Positions 35,371 through 46,486 are shown, counted from the first letter of the stretch. The stretch is DNA of 64,000 nt from Chionoecetes opilio (GCA_016584305.1 JACEEZ010023653.1:127177-191176), one strand, 5' to 3'. Notes: generated by a model not told the origin, from the letters alone. Translations and numbers: made by a program.

Positions 35371-35965
35371 GTTAAAAGCAAGCTAGATAATTTCATGGAT
35401 GGGGATGAAAGGTTGATGTAGGTACAGGTTGAAGTTCCCAAACTCGGCAACCTCGGGACCAGTGCCGAGCCGAGTAATGGAATTTTCCGACTTTTAGAAC
35501 ATAGATATATTAAGGGGAAAAAAAGCCATCCAACCTCTTCAAAAGGTCAATTTTCTCAGAAATAGTTAACACATTGTTCTTCCTTTTCTTTTCACTTGCA
35601 CCAGTAGGTGTTCCTGGACGTTTGGGAGCCATAATACCCATAACAGACCTGTAGAAGTACACAAAATAACAATGTACACAACTCTACAGTCACAACACCA
35701 CTGAACAATAACAACAAACAAATCGGCGGGAGAAATCAAGCCGCCTAGTGTGGTGGCACCTAGCGGCCGACCCGGCAACTACGCGCCGGGTTTTGGGTGT
35801 TCTGCCGTGTTTTGTAAAATCCGGAACCATAGCCGAGTTTTGGGTGTTGCCGAGTCTTGGGATGCCGAGTTTGGGAACTTCAACCTGTAGTGTTAAGTAA
35901 CAGGAACTATCTCGTGTAGGTCTCACGGCCTCTTGTAGCTTCCTTATTTTCTTAAGTTCTTATGT
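35371..35965 (+). mobile_element. CR1 LINE 3' fragment split by a Tigger element
   Basis: The flanks match the end of LINE B: ATGGATGGGGATGAAAGGTT then GTGTTAAGTAACAGGAACTA and TCTCACGGCCTCTTGTAGCT. Deleting 35425-35887 and one TA rejoins GATGTAGGTAGTGTTA exactly as in LINE B (34055). Confidence 0.9.
35425..35887. mobile_element. Internally deleted Tigger (pogo) element
   Basis: Ends CAGGTTGAAGTTCCCAAACT and AGTTTGGGAACTTCAACCTG, flanked by TA (35423-35424, 35888-35889). On the minus strand it keeps the start of the transposase gene of the longer copy at 52944. It then jumps from GGATGGC directly to the 3' flank TTTTTTTCCCC, so most of the gene is deleted. Confidence 0.92.
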
Positions 35966-35968
35966 AAG

Positions 35969-36215
35969 GGTTAGAAATGCTGCAAATTGTCAGATCTTCA
36001 AGTTGAGGATGGTTTTATCTTGCCTACCTGCCTTGTAATGCATTAAACTGCAGTAGAACCAAATCATCTCTCACTCTCAGGCATCTTGTAAACAATTCTA
36101 GTCAAGACCGTACCTCTAAACTCTGCCGGGTTTTACTGCAGTTTAAAGCATTACAAGGCACGCAGTAATTACCATCATTAGGTTGTAGCTCTGACCATTT
36201 GCAATATTTCTAACC
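35969..36215. mobile_element. Foldback MITE (GGTTAGAAAT ends)
   Basis: Outer ends GGTTAGAAATGCTGCAAAT and ATTTGCAATATTTCTAACC are inverted. Inner arms GCCTTGTAATGCATTAAACT and AGTTTAAAGCATTACAAGGC are also inverted, giving a two-tier hairpin of 247 bp. It sits directly after the CR1 tail. Confidence 0.75.
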
Positions 36216-37835
36216 ACTACATCAGCCGTCGCAAATGAATAATAACATCGCAAAAGAACTTTTAAAATTGATTTCTAGCATTACAAATCTGATTAGCATT
36301 TTAGAATTGACATTTCATATGATTTTTGATACTTTTCCCCCGATTTTAATGTGCTGTCAAAAAGGTCGAAAAAAATATGAAGAAATAAAATGATACACTG
36401 TGACGAGGGCAGCCCTGTCTACCCTGTGTATTTTGATAATTCTCCCACCAATTTTATGTTTGTGAGGCTTTTCGTGTTTGTCTGATTATTTCAAATTTTT
36501 CAGATAGATAATGTACTTTGAAGAGTGTTAATAGGGTATTGATATGAAGGCTGTTAGATGTGTTGTGTCAAGGCAATGCTATTTTACCGCAAAAAATCAA
36601 ATCTCTATTAATCTCTGGTTTGAGGCAATATCTCTGCTAGATGATTAAACCAATATGTTTGCAGTATTTTTTTCATGTTATCATGCATGTTTACATTCTT
36701 AACTTCTAGTTTGGATTAATCCTAACATCTTTTTATTCTATTTTCATTTTTTTTAAAATTCCTTTAAGCTTCGATTTATGTTTCTTAATTTTTTTTGATA
36801 TTTTCTGTATTCAGCATCTTATTATGCGGTAATTAAGGTTTTATTATTGAAAATGTGTGAAGGTAAGGCAAGGGGAATCTGCATGAAGTCAACTGTTTAT
36901 GACATCATCACCATCATCATCAGAGGTGGTGGAGGAGGCGGAGAGTAAAAATTACAATAATGATAATAATAATAGCAATGGTGTAGGCGCCCCCTCCAAG
37001 GAGTTGGAGTGGTGGCCGTAGGGGTGGTGGTGCTAAGGTCTGACCCAGTAGGGGAAATATTACCCCCCCATCTCCCATAAACGTTATGATGTGCCCTCAG
37101 TTTTGGTCTGTTTTTCGTCTTTTCAATGGCTGACCACCTAATGGCCTATCCTTGCATACTGACTAGGCTTTGTCCCAATAACAAGAAAAGGGTGGTGGTG
37201 ATACAAGGGTTTGGTGTACACCATGGACGTTATTGCAGGCAGGCGTTCCCATGGAAACCGAGGCAGATTGTAACGTTTATAGATGGTTTATAGATGCACG
37301 CACGTCATGAAGCTCCGCCCCCAATCACACGCTGGCCGTGGGATGATGTAAAAAAATGGCATTACTTTCCTTGTAAATGCGGTACACTCAAGCTTACTGA
37401 CCTCTTCCTTTATGGCTGGGAAAGTGATTGATGATGTTCATCTGTCAGACTGTCCTTCAGATGTTGGACTCTGGATCTATTCCTCATTAGGTACATTGAA
37501 AATGCAATAAAATAGGGAATAAAGAATGATCCTTATAACATACCGCGACACAAGTGGAAGGACATCACGATTAATCATTTACCATGGCGGTAAATTGATA
37601 CTTTTAATCAGAAATTGAGTACAGTCAAAAGTACTCCTTACCTATGTAATTTGAAGTATTAAGAATGATGATCACATAAAAAATTGTCCCCGGGTGATGG
37701 CTTGAGACCATTTTCTCTCATAACATCGCTAGGGTTTATGGAGCTTTCCGGAGTAATTTGCTCCCTACCAAATACGTTTATCAGTATAGGTGCAAACACG
37801 CAGTGATAGGCATCAAAGTGTGTACACGATTATAA

Positions 37836-37837
<2 letters not shown>
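36216..37837. other. Intergenic, no gene seen
   Basis: AT-rich with a few T runs. No coding motif, RNA gene or clear repeat structure recognised. Confidence 0.5.

Positions 37838-37892
<55 letters not shown>
37838..37892. repeat. (TA)n microsatellite
   Basis: TA run abutting the left end of a TA-flanked transposon, E6. It may have grown from the target site. Confidence 0.92.
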
Positions 37893-37894
<2 letters not shown>

Positions 37895-38401
37895 TCAAAC
37901 CTCGATATAACGGACCTCGATATAACGGACCTCGATGTAACGGACTTCGGATATAACGGACTCCATTTGCGTGACTTTTTTTTCTTTTTTTTTTTTTTCT
38001 TCTTCATATTAGACCGCTTATCGCCGCTCGAATTGTCAACTCAAGATAATTGTATTATTTTCTCATTTTATTTTGGAATGTTTGGGTTTTAAGGAGTTTT
38101 GATGTATCCCATATTAAGATATAATATTATAAGGAAGGAGCCTGTGTTGCTAGTGATTTAGTGGTACACGTAGAAGGTGTGTATTGTTTAAAATAGTGAC
38201 TTAGTGTGGCAGCGTGGCTGCTGCTACGTCTCCCTGTCACCTCGACACCCTAAATCACCCTTATCTAAGGTGACACGCAGTGCTACACTAACCTAAATAG
38301 TGACACGTGTATAGAACTGCACTTCACAACCATATAATATATATAATAATGAACATTAGTCATGATAATAAGCAATACCTTTGGAAGTCACGGCTGAATC
38401 T

Positions 38402-39293
38402 GGACCGGTATTACCAAAACTTAATCATAGCTATGACAAATATTTATCATAACTCTTGGATATGATACATTTTTATCATACGCCATTTATCATAAGTTTG
38501 GAATCTAGCACAATTGTTTATCATAGGCGTCTGCTAAATATAGCGTCATTGTTTCTTTAAAATGGTTATATAATCAGTAAATTCATCCTTTGACCACGTT
38601 TTATGGGTTGATACTTCTTCCCTTATGTTTATAACATGTTTAGGGCAGTGACACAGAGAGTAATGTAGTAATTCATTCCCGAAAATAAAGCATATAGATG
38701 TACCGTTGAGCAGTATCTGTGTAAACACGAAACAGAGTTGCCAGAAGGCGATGTTTTCGATCTAAAAGCTGCTTGTACAAAGTTGGTGAGGAACAATATG
38801 CTCTCACACGGTCTACTCGGTATTTCCTAATCAGCTGTGCATCACTTAGCTCACTCAACACATCCCTATGTGGGCGAATATTCCTTCACTGAGGCTGTTA
38901 TTGTGTCTCGGCCCTGTTGACAGAAGGAAAGTTTATCATAGTCGCGCTAGAACTCGGTGAACTCACTCTTAGCCCTCACACGGTCTACTCGGTATTTCCT
39001 AATCAGCTGTGCATCACTCAGCTCACTCAACACATCCCTATGTGGGCGAATATTTCTTCACTGAGGCTGTTATTGTGTCTCGGCCCTGTTAACAGCTGGA
39101 AAGTTTATCATAGTCGCGGAGCCGTTATCATAGTCGCGCTAGAACTCGGTGAACCCACTCTTAGCCTCCCGCGCGGTTTGTGATAGTCCCCCCACAATTT
39201 ATGATATCCGCCAGCCAGTTGTGACTAAAATGGGCCATTTTGTCCAGCTATGATAAACGTTCTTAACTATGATCTCTTTGGTAATACCGGTCC
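38402..39293. mobile_element. Element nested in E6 (ACCGGTATTACC ends)
   Basis: Ends GACCGGTATTACCAAA and TTTGGTAATACCGGTC are exact inverses, followed inward by ATCATAG/CTATGAT motifs on both sides. CTG stands on each side, a possible 3-bp duplication. TTTATCATA-type motifs recur throughout. No coding sequence. Confidence 0.75.
38803..39147 (+). repeat. 172-bp tandem duplication
   Basis: CTCACACGGTCTACTCGGTA starts at 38803 and 38975. The two units differ at a few positions (CACTTAGC/CACTCAGC, TTCCTTC/TTTCTTC). A third partial piece (GTTATCATAGTCGCGC) follows. Confidence 0.9.
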
Positions 39294-39612
39294 TGGCTCG
39301 TAGTAATTTGTTTACCTTTCACTAGAGCTTGAACTTGACTAGCTACACGGTCTGGTTGTGTTTGTGATTATTTCTCATTTATTTCACGTGTAGGAGCTGA
39401 CCAAATTCAGCATGTAGTGTCAGTCACTGTTTACCTCCCAACATAGCTGCACAGTCTGGTTGTGTTTGTGATTACTTCTCATTTATTTCACAATTTTTCA
39501 GTTTTTTCCATATATTTTTCCACCCTCGGAAAAATACCCTTGCTATAACGGACAATCGGCTTTAACGGACCACTCCTCCCCCCCTTTAGTCCGTTATATC
39601 GAGGTTTGACTG

Positions 39613-39770
39613 TATATATATATATAATATATATATATATATATTATATTAAAAATATAATATATATAATATATACTAATAATATGATAATGATAAATAA
39701 GTTATATATAGGGTTATATACTAAAAATAATAGATATATTATTATATATATATAATATCTTTAAGGGCAT
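39613..39770. repeat. Interrupted (TA)n tract
   Basis: TA-rich sequence after the right end of E6. Confidence 0.85.
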
Positions 39771-40316
39771 ACGCCCGGGGGGCGCGTCGCCTCGCCCACC
39801 CTACGACGCCACTCCCGGTGATCACCACGCTGGGAGTCCCCATGCAGGCTCCCTTCCCATACCAAGCAACTCTCGACAACAAACATCAACTTGCCCAGCC
39901 ACAAGCCTTGTGGGCTGCCCCCTTGGCCTCCTCAAATTCAAATTCAGAGAAGTTTATTGCCATCAGAAAAAAATATGCGTTTATATATACATAGAAATCT
40001 TTTAACCTGGCTGGGTCCGTTGATGGTAGCATTTTTACAGGCCCCTTTAAGTATAAATAGTTTATATATTTTTTGTCATTAGCCTTAGCATTGGTGACAT
40101 CTTTGTAAAAAGTACAAAACATTATTATTATGTATTAACTACGTATACAGGATATAAATAAATTACGCAAATAGTTGAAAATATCATACAAGCAATTTAG
40201 AGCAATGGACACTCATATTTACATATTCATGCAGAAACACTAACTCATACCCTCATACCTTCACATAATACATATGAATTATGTACATGATTATATATAA
40301 ACATCTATATACTACA

Positions 40317-40964
40317 CTAGCCGCAAAGCCGCCCTCCGGGCGGACTTTTTGGCTAGCTCCTGCGGAGGGCTATTGGTGGGCCTTCGGCCCACCAAACACA
40401 GACTCTCCAGATAGCCCCTTCTAACTTTCCTGAAATCATGGATGTAGAAATTTATGTATTAACGCCAACCCATTCACATCACCCCCAACCCATTCACTCA
40501 TCCATTACCCATCACACCCCACCCATTCACTCACCCATTACCCATCACCCCCCACCCATTCACTCACCCATTACCCATCACCACACACCCATTCACTCAC
40601 CCATTACCCATCACCCCCCATCTATTCCCTCACCCATCACCCCCCACCCATTCACTCACCCATCACCCCACACCCATTACCCATCACCCCACCCATTCAC
40701 TCACCCATTACCCATCACCCTACATCAAGGTTTCCTCAATTCTCGCAACCCACTTTTTTTCACAATTATCGCTAATAGGCTGCTAAAAAAAAGAAAACAA
40801 ATAAGTGATCGGATCATCTCATAAGTGGGCTTAAAACCTTCCCCTGGTCAACCTGGTTCCAAAAATGTGGTATATGATGATGGGATTCCGCCACGGGGGG
40901 CGGAACCTATACCACACACACACACACACACAGACACACACACTTTCGCTTTTATTAATATAGA
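40317..40964 (-). mobile_element. Non-autonomous Helitron-like element
   Basis: Read on the minus strand it starts TCTATATTAATAAAAGCG, preceded by A. It ends with a GC-rich hairpin (CCGCCC-GGA-GGGCGG), then CTTTGCGG and CTAG, followed by T. That matches Helitron hallmarks: 5' TC, a 3' hairpin about 10 nt before CTAG, insertion between A and T, and no target duplication. The interior has a minisatellite, a CA run and a short segment (ACTCTCCAGATAGCCCC) also seen at 55790 and 58260. No Rep/helicase gene. Confidence 0.8.
40465..40725 (-). repeat. ~33-bp minisatellite inside the Helitron
   Basis: Irregular units built from CACCCATTCACTCACCCATT and ACCCATCACCCC, the reverse complement of the array at 15660-15905. 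Confidence 0.92.
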
Positions 40965-42238
40965 TATATCCCACTTAGGTGTTCTCGCATATGCACTTTT
41001 GAACGAAACTTCAACATCGATATAAACATAAATTTGTAGTATTAAATGACCAAGGAAGTCTAGCTAGTACCGACTTAATAAGTAGTGTTTTGTTTTTATT
41101 TTGAACGTGTCTTTGTTTTGTATGATCTTTAAGTTGTCAGGTAGGTCATTGAAGAGAATACATCCATAATAAGTGACAAACCTTTTTGGTAATTCTGTGT
41201 GGGGAAATATTGGTCTAATGTTGTGTCTGTTTCTGGTATTAATATTGTGTATTTCTAATGCTGTATTTAATTGAATGAAGTTTTGTCCGTAAAACTGATT
41301 ATGTAATAGCTTAAAACTTTCTAACTTGTATATATCTTTGATTTTAAGAATTTTTAAGTTTCTAAATAAAATGGATATATGTTCATAATGACCTACATAA
41401 CTTATTGTGCGTACAATTCGTTTTTACAGAAGAACTAGTGTCTTGATAGCAGTTTTTGTAGCCCTCCTCCAGACACCATTACAATAGTGTCAATATGGGT
41501 AAAACAAGGTGTAGTAAACAAGCAATAAGGTGTCACGGGTTAATTGATGCTTTATTTTATGTAATATTCCTGATGATTTGGATAGTTTATTGCTTATAGT
41601 ATTGATATGATCTCTCCAGGTAATAGTCCAGTCAATCTAGCTGATTTTTTGGCAGAACCTCAAACAAATTGCTAACAAAGGTTTTTAACTTGGATATTGG
41701 GCATGAATAACCTCTCTTTCGGATAAAAAAAAGTTTACCAAAATTAACCTTATAAACCTTATAACCTTATAAAATTATAAGTTTATCATCAATATCGATA
41801 CCAAGATATTTAATTGAGTTAGCTCTTTCAATTTTTTCACAACAAATATCAATATTTGAATCACCTAAATTTTTATTCCCAGCAAATATAAGGTATTTAG
41901 TTCTCTTTATGTTTGTTTATTGATAATTTATTGGTTGTTAACCAAGATGATACAGACTCAAGTTCTGTGTTTATGGTATAAATCAGGGAGTCTTTGTTAT
42001 GTGCGGTGTGGGTTATATTTGTATCATCTGCAAAAATTGTGAATTTTAGAGCTTGTGATGAATTAGTTATGTCATTAATGTAGAGCAAAAATAATAGAGG
42101 ACCAAGTATTGATCCTTGTGGTACTCCTACTGAGGCAGGTACAAAATCAGATTTTACATTATTGAGAACAGTGTATTGGATTCTATTGCTTAGGTAACTT
42201 CTGAGCAATTCATTGTATTTTCCCCTTATTCCATAATT
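40965..42238 (-). pseudogene. LINE C reverse transcriptase, C-terminal part
   Basis: The minus-strand frame 42208-41897 has RSYLSNRIQYTVL, VGVPQGSILGPLLFLLYIND and the catalytic FADDTN. A shifted frame continues with ERANSIKYLGIDIDDKL (41850-41780). About 130 bp of less clear sequence follow. The tail then resumes: WRDHINTISNKLSKSSGILH, YKLESFKLLHNQF, NTRNRHNIRPIFPHTELPKR, FNDLPDNLKII and KHYLLSRY before a stop near 41065. Palm and thumb blocks are in the right order, but at least two frame breaks are present. Confidence 0.82.
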
Positions 42239-42391
42239 AAATTTTTAATAAAACTAAATTTTCCTCTACCTATTCCCCCATGCCGGATTGATTGTCTCTT
42301 ACAGATACAACCCGATGAGAAGGATCAGTTTCAGGGTAATGTGCCACATCACATGCTCATATAGCCGAAGTTAGCGCTTACATCTTGGCCT

Positions 42392-42702
42392 GTAGCGCCT
42401 TTAGGCAGTGACTTCTAAGACGGATGGTAGGCTCAGGAGGTTCACTTGAGGGCTGTGATGGTTGGCCCTGGCCCGTGGTGGTGCAGGCAGGATTCTTATA
42501 GTGACGCCTGTGATTTGAGGCTCATGCCGCCCCCCTGTGTCCTCCGGTGCACTCGCAATCGAAGGTAGAGTTAATGGGCAGGGCATGTGGGTGCTCTTAG
42601 GCCACTCAACGGTGCAGAAAGGTTTTGGTTTTCTTCGGGGATCAAACTCGGGTCACCGAGAACGCCACTCGGAGATGCTAACCACTCTGCTACTGCCTCC
42701 CC
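42392..42702 (-). mobile_element. SINE, GGGGAGGCGG family, near full length
   Basis: The minus strand starts GGGGAGGCAGTAGCAGAGTG, then the tRNA-like head with GAGTTTGATCC at the B box. The body ends with the CACTGCCTAAAGGCGC-type 3' segment. About 311 bp. Collinear with the copy at 59354. Confidence 0.88.
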
Positions 42703-42775
42703 AAATGCAGGTAAGGTATGCAGGTAATAGGCCTCGATTCAGTCTCATGGTGCAATCGCTGATTTGACACGTAAT

Positions 42776-43021
42776 CATCCCATGATTCCCCATGGTTCCC
42801 CATGATACCCCATGATTCTGCGAAGACACTTATTACCAAAGGCATCGATTCGCCTCTTCAAGTCGCTATTTAGTGTCCATGTCTCACAACCATAGAGTAA
42901 GACAGGGATCACAAGTGACTTGAAGATCCGGATCTTTGTCCTCCTGCTCAGGTACCGACAATGCCAAATACTCCTGCTGAGCGAGTCCATAACACCGTGG
43001 GCTATGCCAATCCGCCGTAAG
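42776..43021 (-). pseudogene. LINE G: RT C-terminal fragment (RTE/Jockey-like)
   Basis: The minus strand encodes MDSLSRSIWHCRYLSRRTKI, then FKSLVIPVLLYGCETWTL and RRIDAFGNKCLRRIMGY. The LLYGCETWTL block is the typical post-RT motif of several LINE clades, RTE and Jockey among them. It runs into short CCCCATG-type repeats at 42776-42800 and abuts the 3' end of LINE D. Only this fragment remains. Confidence 0.72.
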
Positions 43022-43813
43022 ACTTAACATACAGGAAAAGAACAAAGCTCGTACTGTCCCGTCTCTGAAACTACAATTATCCAGCTTGGCTTGGAAGTCG
43101 TGAATATTCTTGGCATGTACCACCTCCTCCTTATCCAGGTTATTCCACAGTTCAGTGGATCTGAATGGGAAGCTATACTATTTGATCTCTCTTGCATGGG
43201 GTCCTCTTCAACTTCTTCCCATGACCTCTCGTATCTCTCTTGTCCCACAAAACCATATCTCTATCAACATTTTCCCGTCCCTTGGAAACCCTTACACAAT
43301 AATCAGATCACCTCTTTCCCTGCTTTTCTCCAGGGTTGCAGGATTAAACCTTAACAGTCTTTCCTAGTATGATAATTCTTTCAAACTTGGGACCATCTTC
43401 GTTAATGCCCTCTGTATTCTTTCAATCTTTCTTATATTTTGTTCTATGTGGTGACTAAACCACTGCTGCATATTCCAACCTCAGTTGAATCATTGGTAAA
43501 ATCAGCTTTTTCATCATACAGTAAAAACCTTATAACTCGGCACGATAGGGGCTCTGGCCCTTGCCGAGTTATTCAATGTGCCGAGTTATGCAATGTCCTT
43601 CTCTGATATGGTTAAAAAAAAAAAAAAAAAAAGTACATTAAAAGCATAAAAACTACACTTACCAGTGAACGGTAAGTGAGTGTAAGCGAAGAGATGCAGT
43701 TATAACATCAATATGCCGAGATACATTATGTTTTGCCGACTTTCTGTTTACATGTTCACACAAGAAGTTGTGAGGGCATGATATGCCGAGTGAAAACCAT
43801 GAGATGCAGTTTA

Positions 43814-44387
43814 GGTGAGGCGGTAGCAGAGTGGTTAGCGTCACCGGGTGGCGTTCTCGAAGACCCGAGTTCGATCCCGAGTGAGACCCATAAAATAAAT
43901 CCACTTGAAATCCACTTGCACCGTCGAGTGGCCTAAGAACACCCACATGCCCTGTCCATTAACTCCACCTTCGACTGTGAGTGCATGGGAGGACACAGGG
44001 GGCGGCATGAGCCTCTAATCACAGGCGTCAGTCCAGGGCCGGATTAACGGGGGGGCTACCGGGGCTCTAGCCCCAGGGCCCCCACCATATGTATATTAGC
44101 TGTAAGCAGTAATATTAAAAACATTGGCAATTTACAAAACCAAAACATATTTGCCTGTCTCTGTTTCATCCTTTATCTCTGAATACCAGTCTATGCATTA
44201 ATAGTTCATTGCCAAACATAGGCCTCAAAATACCCACAAAAGTGCTTAATTTTCGTGCGAATATAGGGCCCCCACAAAAGCTGAGCCCCAGGGCCCCCAC
44301 AGCTCTTGATCCGGCCCTGGGCATCACTATAACAATCCTGCCTGCGCCACCATGGGCGAGGGCCAACCAAAAAAAAAAAAAAAAAAC
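43814..44387 (+). mobile_element. SINE (GGGGAGGCGG family) nested in E3
   Basis: The head GGTGAGGCGGTAGCAGAGTG and B box GAGTTCGATCC are followed by the SINE body, ending at GGGCCAACC plus 18 A. The 3' segment of longer copies is absent. It is split by a hAT-like MITE at 44033-44320. Confidence 0.88.
44033..44320. mobile_element. hAT-like MITE nested in the SINE
   Basis: Ends CCAGGGCCGGAT and ATCCGGCCCTGG are perfect 12-bp inverses. Flanking 8-mers GCGTCAGT (44025-44032) and GCATCACT (44321-44328) differ at two sites. Three other SINE copies show the empty site GCGTCACT. Both changes are easily explained as later point mutations. Confidence 0.92.
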
Positions 44388-44584
44388 TGTCTTTGCCATG
44401 CCGAGTTATATCAAATTCCGAGTTATAAGGCTTTTACTGTATCATTATCCAAATAAGCAAATGCCACTCGTATATTCCTCAAGAGGTTATATGTCTCTCT
44501 GATAATGTTATTGATGTGTCTCTCTGGTGTAAGGTTGCTAGTGACCATTACTCCCAGGTCTTTTCTTCCTTTGTTTTTCTAATA

Positions 44585-44916
44585 CAGATACCTCTCGTTT
44601 TACGCGAGTTTAAATTACACTTTTTTTAATTAATGCATTTTGAAAAATGGAGCATTTTTTATCAAATTACGTTTTTTATTTAGAATAATGTGATATGCTC
44701 CAAATAAAAAAATGCATGGCTGGTGCAGTTCAGGTTCAGTCTCTGTGCCTTTGTCGCAGTGTAAATACCCCGTCCTGCTCTCTCCTGCACCACCACCTCA
44801 CCTCTGCCACATGGCTTCCAAGCGCCCTTTTGTTTTTATTATGTTGACATTATGCGACATTTACTTTATGCGAGGTCTCCAGGGACACAACCCTCGCGTA
44901 CACCCAGAGGTACCTG
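44585..44916. mobile_element. Family-E1 pogo-like element in LINE D
   Basis: Ends CAGATACCTCTCGTTTTACG and TACACCCAGAGGTACCTG are imperfect inverses, with GCGAG motifs just inside. TA flanks at 44583-44584 and 44917-44918. AT-rich, non-coding interior. Confidence 0.82.
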
Positions 44917-44918
44917 TA

Positions 44919-45474
44919 CACTCGACCCTCGGCAATCGCACATTCGGCCATCGCACTTTACGGCTATCACGCATACACAAATGTACCTCAAACTTCGGCT
45001 ATAGCGCATCAAGCTAGCACGTTTTACAGCTATCACGCATAACTTTTTAATTTTTTAATTTTATAATTTTTTTTATATATGTTTCGGCCAATAGCCAGTA
45101 ACCTCCGGTGCTTGTATGGTAGGCTCTGGAGGTAGTGCAACAATGGAAGACATCCTGGATGAGTTACTGCCTCGTCGTGGTGGTCATAAATGATAACACT
45201 CCACACAAGCCTCAGAATATTCCCATCCATCTAAGCCCCTCATCATCCCCAAAAGGGTTAATAAAGTGCTGTAAAATGTGTGTTGCTTTTATGATTCCTG
45301 CTTTGATGTAATATTTCATCATACGTTGAAAAATCGATAAAAACATGGGGAAAAAAGTGGTGTTCTTGGGGATCCCGGCACCAATTACAATTATTCTATT
45401 GTTCAGCTATCGCGATTTCAGCTAAAGCTCGCCGATAGCCGCACCAATAAGGTGCGATAGCCGAGGGTTGAGTG
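44919..45474. mobile_element. Family-E2 pogo-like element in LINE D
   Basis: Ends CACTCGACCCTCGGCAATCG and CGATAGCCGAGGGTTGAGTG are inverted. TA flanks at 44917-44918 (shared with E1) and 45475-45476. The subterminal CTATCGCAC/CTATCACGC motif is repeated on the left side. Confidence 0.88.
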
Positions 45475-45476
45475 TA

Positions 45477-45866
45477 TGCTCATTTCCCATTCGGTAATTC
45501 TTTGTTTGTCTCCTTGTACTCTTACTGAATTCCATCACTTTACATTTCCTTGCATTAAACTCCATTTCCCATCTCTGACTCCAGACTGATATTTTATCAA
45601 TGTATGTTTGTAGCCGATTACAATCTTCCTCAATTTTAACTTTTCTCAGCAACTTGGCATCATCCGCGAATAACCTTACATAGCTATCTATTCCTTCCAC
45701 CATATCATTTATATAGACCATGAACATCACTGGTACCAGAACTGACCCTTGAGGAACTCCACTTATTGTTCTGCACCAATATGATTGTTGATCCTTTATG
45801 ACTGTTCTCATCTCCCTATCCTTCAAGTAATCTTTTATCCATTTCAGCAGAGCAACTTTCACACCT
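45477..45866 (-). pseudogene. LINE D reverse transcriptase palm fragment
   Basis: Begins KVALLKWIKDYLKDREMRTV and carries ISGVPQGSVLVPVMFMVYIND, RLFADDAKLLRKV and WEMEFNARKCKVMEFSKS. This covers RT blocks 3-7 of a CR1-type protein with the catalytic Asp pair intact. It reads into E2 after YRMGNEH, so the last residues of the open frame are transposon sequence. N-terminal endonuclease and fingers are absent. Confidence 0.88.
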
Positions 45867-45955
45867 TATTTGTGTTACCAAATATTTGTCCAATTTATAA
45901 ATAGGTGTCCGTGAAAACATCCAATCATCAGAAATATGAACATCCGATATATGAT

Positions 45956-45956
45956 G

Positions 45957-45994
<38 letters not shown>

Positions 45995-46007
45995 TATATA
46001 TATATAT

Positions 46008-46062
<55 letters not shown>
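45956..46062. repeat. Interrupted (TA)n microsatellite
   Basis: TA run with AAAATA and TTATAA breaks. Confidence 0.92.
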
Positions 46063-46063
<1 letters not shown>

Positions 46064-46486
46064 AAAATGTTAATTATTTATTTATTATTATTTAATTATT
46101 AATTACCTTTTTTAATTTTTTATTCATTATTATTGTTACTTTTTTTTGAGAAGTGAAATTGTAGAAGGAAGAATGCGTGTGTTCTTGCAGCAAAGGTCTG
46201 GAGGTGTCTCCATTGTGATGAGCTTGCCCTAACAGTGAACCTACAAGCTGAGGCATCAGGTTGTAGTGTTACTCCGGTCCTCAGGGTGTGTATGTGAAGT
46301 GTGTGCATCCCACCACACCCTCGCCAGGGCTGCCTCACCCACCCACGCATCTCCCTGCCTCCCTGCTTTATGAGATATTTCAATAGAGTGTAGAATGGAG
46401 AACAGCCAGCCAGACGAGTAGTTACTGTACACTGTCACAAGGCTGTTTGTCCTCACCCCTTCAGTGTGCTCTGCAGGCACTGCCAG

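Larger units (their letters stand above)
37893..39612. mobile_element. Family-E6 pogo-like element
   Basis: Left AGTCAAACCTCGATATAACG and right CGTTATATCGAGGTTTGACT-G are inverted. TA follows on the right, and a TA run lies on the left, where the first bases are altered. The left end contains about four near-repeats of ACCTCGATATAACGG. There is no transposase. Most of the interior is another element (38402-39293). Confidence 0.8.
39930..42238 (-). mobile_element. LINE C: 5'-truncated LINE, Jockey/CR1-group
   Basis: Minus-strand element starting within the RT palm and ending near 39930 with AATAAA and GAATTTGAATTTG. Its 3' UTR is interrupted by a 648-bp Helitron-like element (40317-40964). 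The coding part contains several frameshifts and stops. Confidence 0.82.
43519..44439. mobile_element. Family-E3 pogo-like element in LINE D
   Basis: Ends CAGTAAAAACCTTATAACTC and AGTTATAAGGCTTTTACTG are inverted, flanked by TA at 43517-43518 and 44440-44441. Sub-terminal TGCCGAGTTAT motifs repeat at both ends. No transposase. It contains a SINE. A noisy relative begins at 56553. Confidence 0.92.
43021..45866 (-). mobile_element. LINE D: CR1 LINE broken by three TA-flanked elements
   Basis: Three minus-strand pieces of one 5'-truncated CR1 LINE. The first, 45866-45477, is RT with GVPQGSV and LFADDAK. The second, 44582-44442, has DLGVMVTSN and NNIIRETYNLLRNIRVAFAY. The third, 43516-43021, has MIQLRLEYAAVV, ELWNNLDKEEVVHAKNIHDF and the 3' end TTTTCCTGTATGTTAAG. 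Removing E2, E1 and E3, each with one TA, restores collinearity. At the E3 site the reading frame is restored too (AYLDND-MMKKLI). Confidence 0.9.

Noticed and set aside
40438..40824. His/Pro/Thr-rich open frame of 128 codons
   Set aside because: It is a translation of the Helitron-borne minisatellite.
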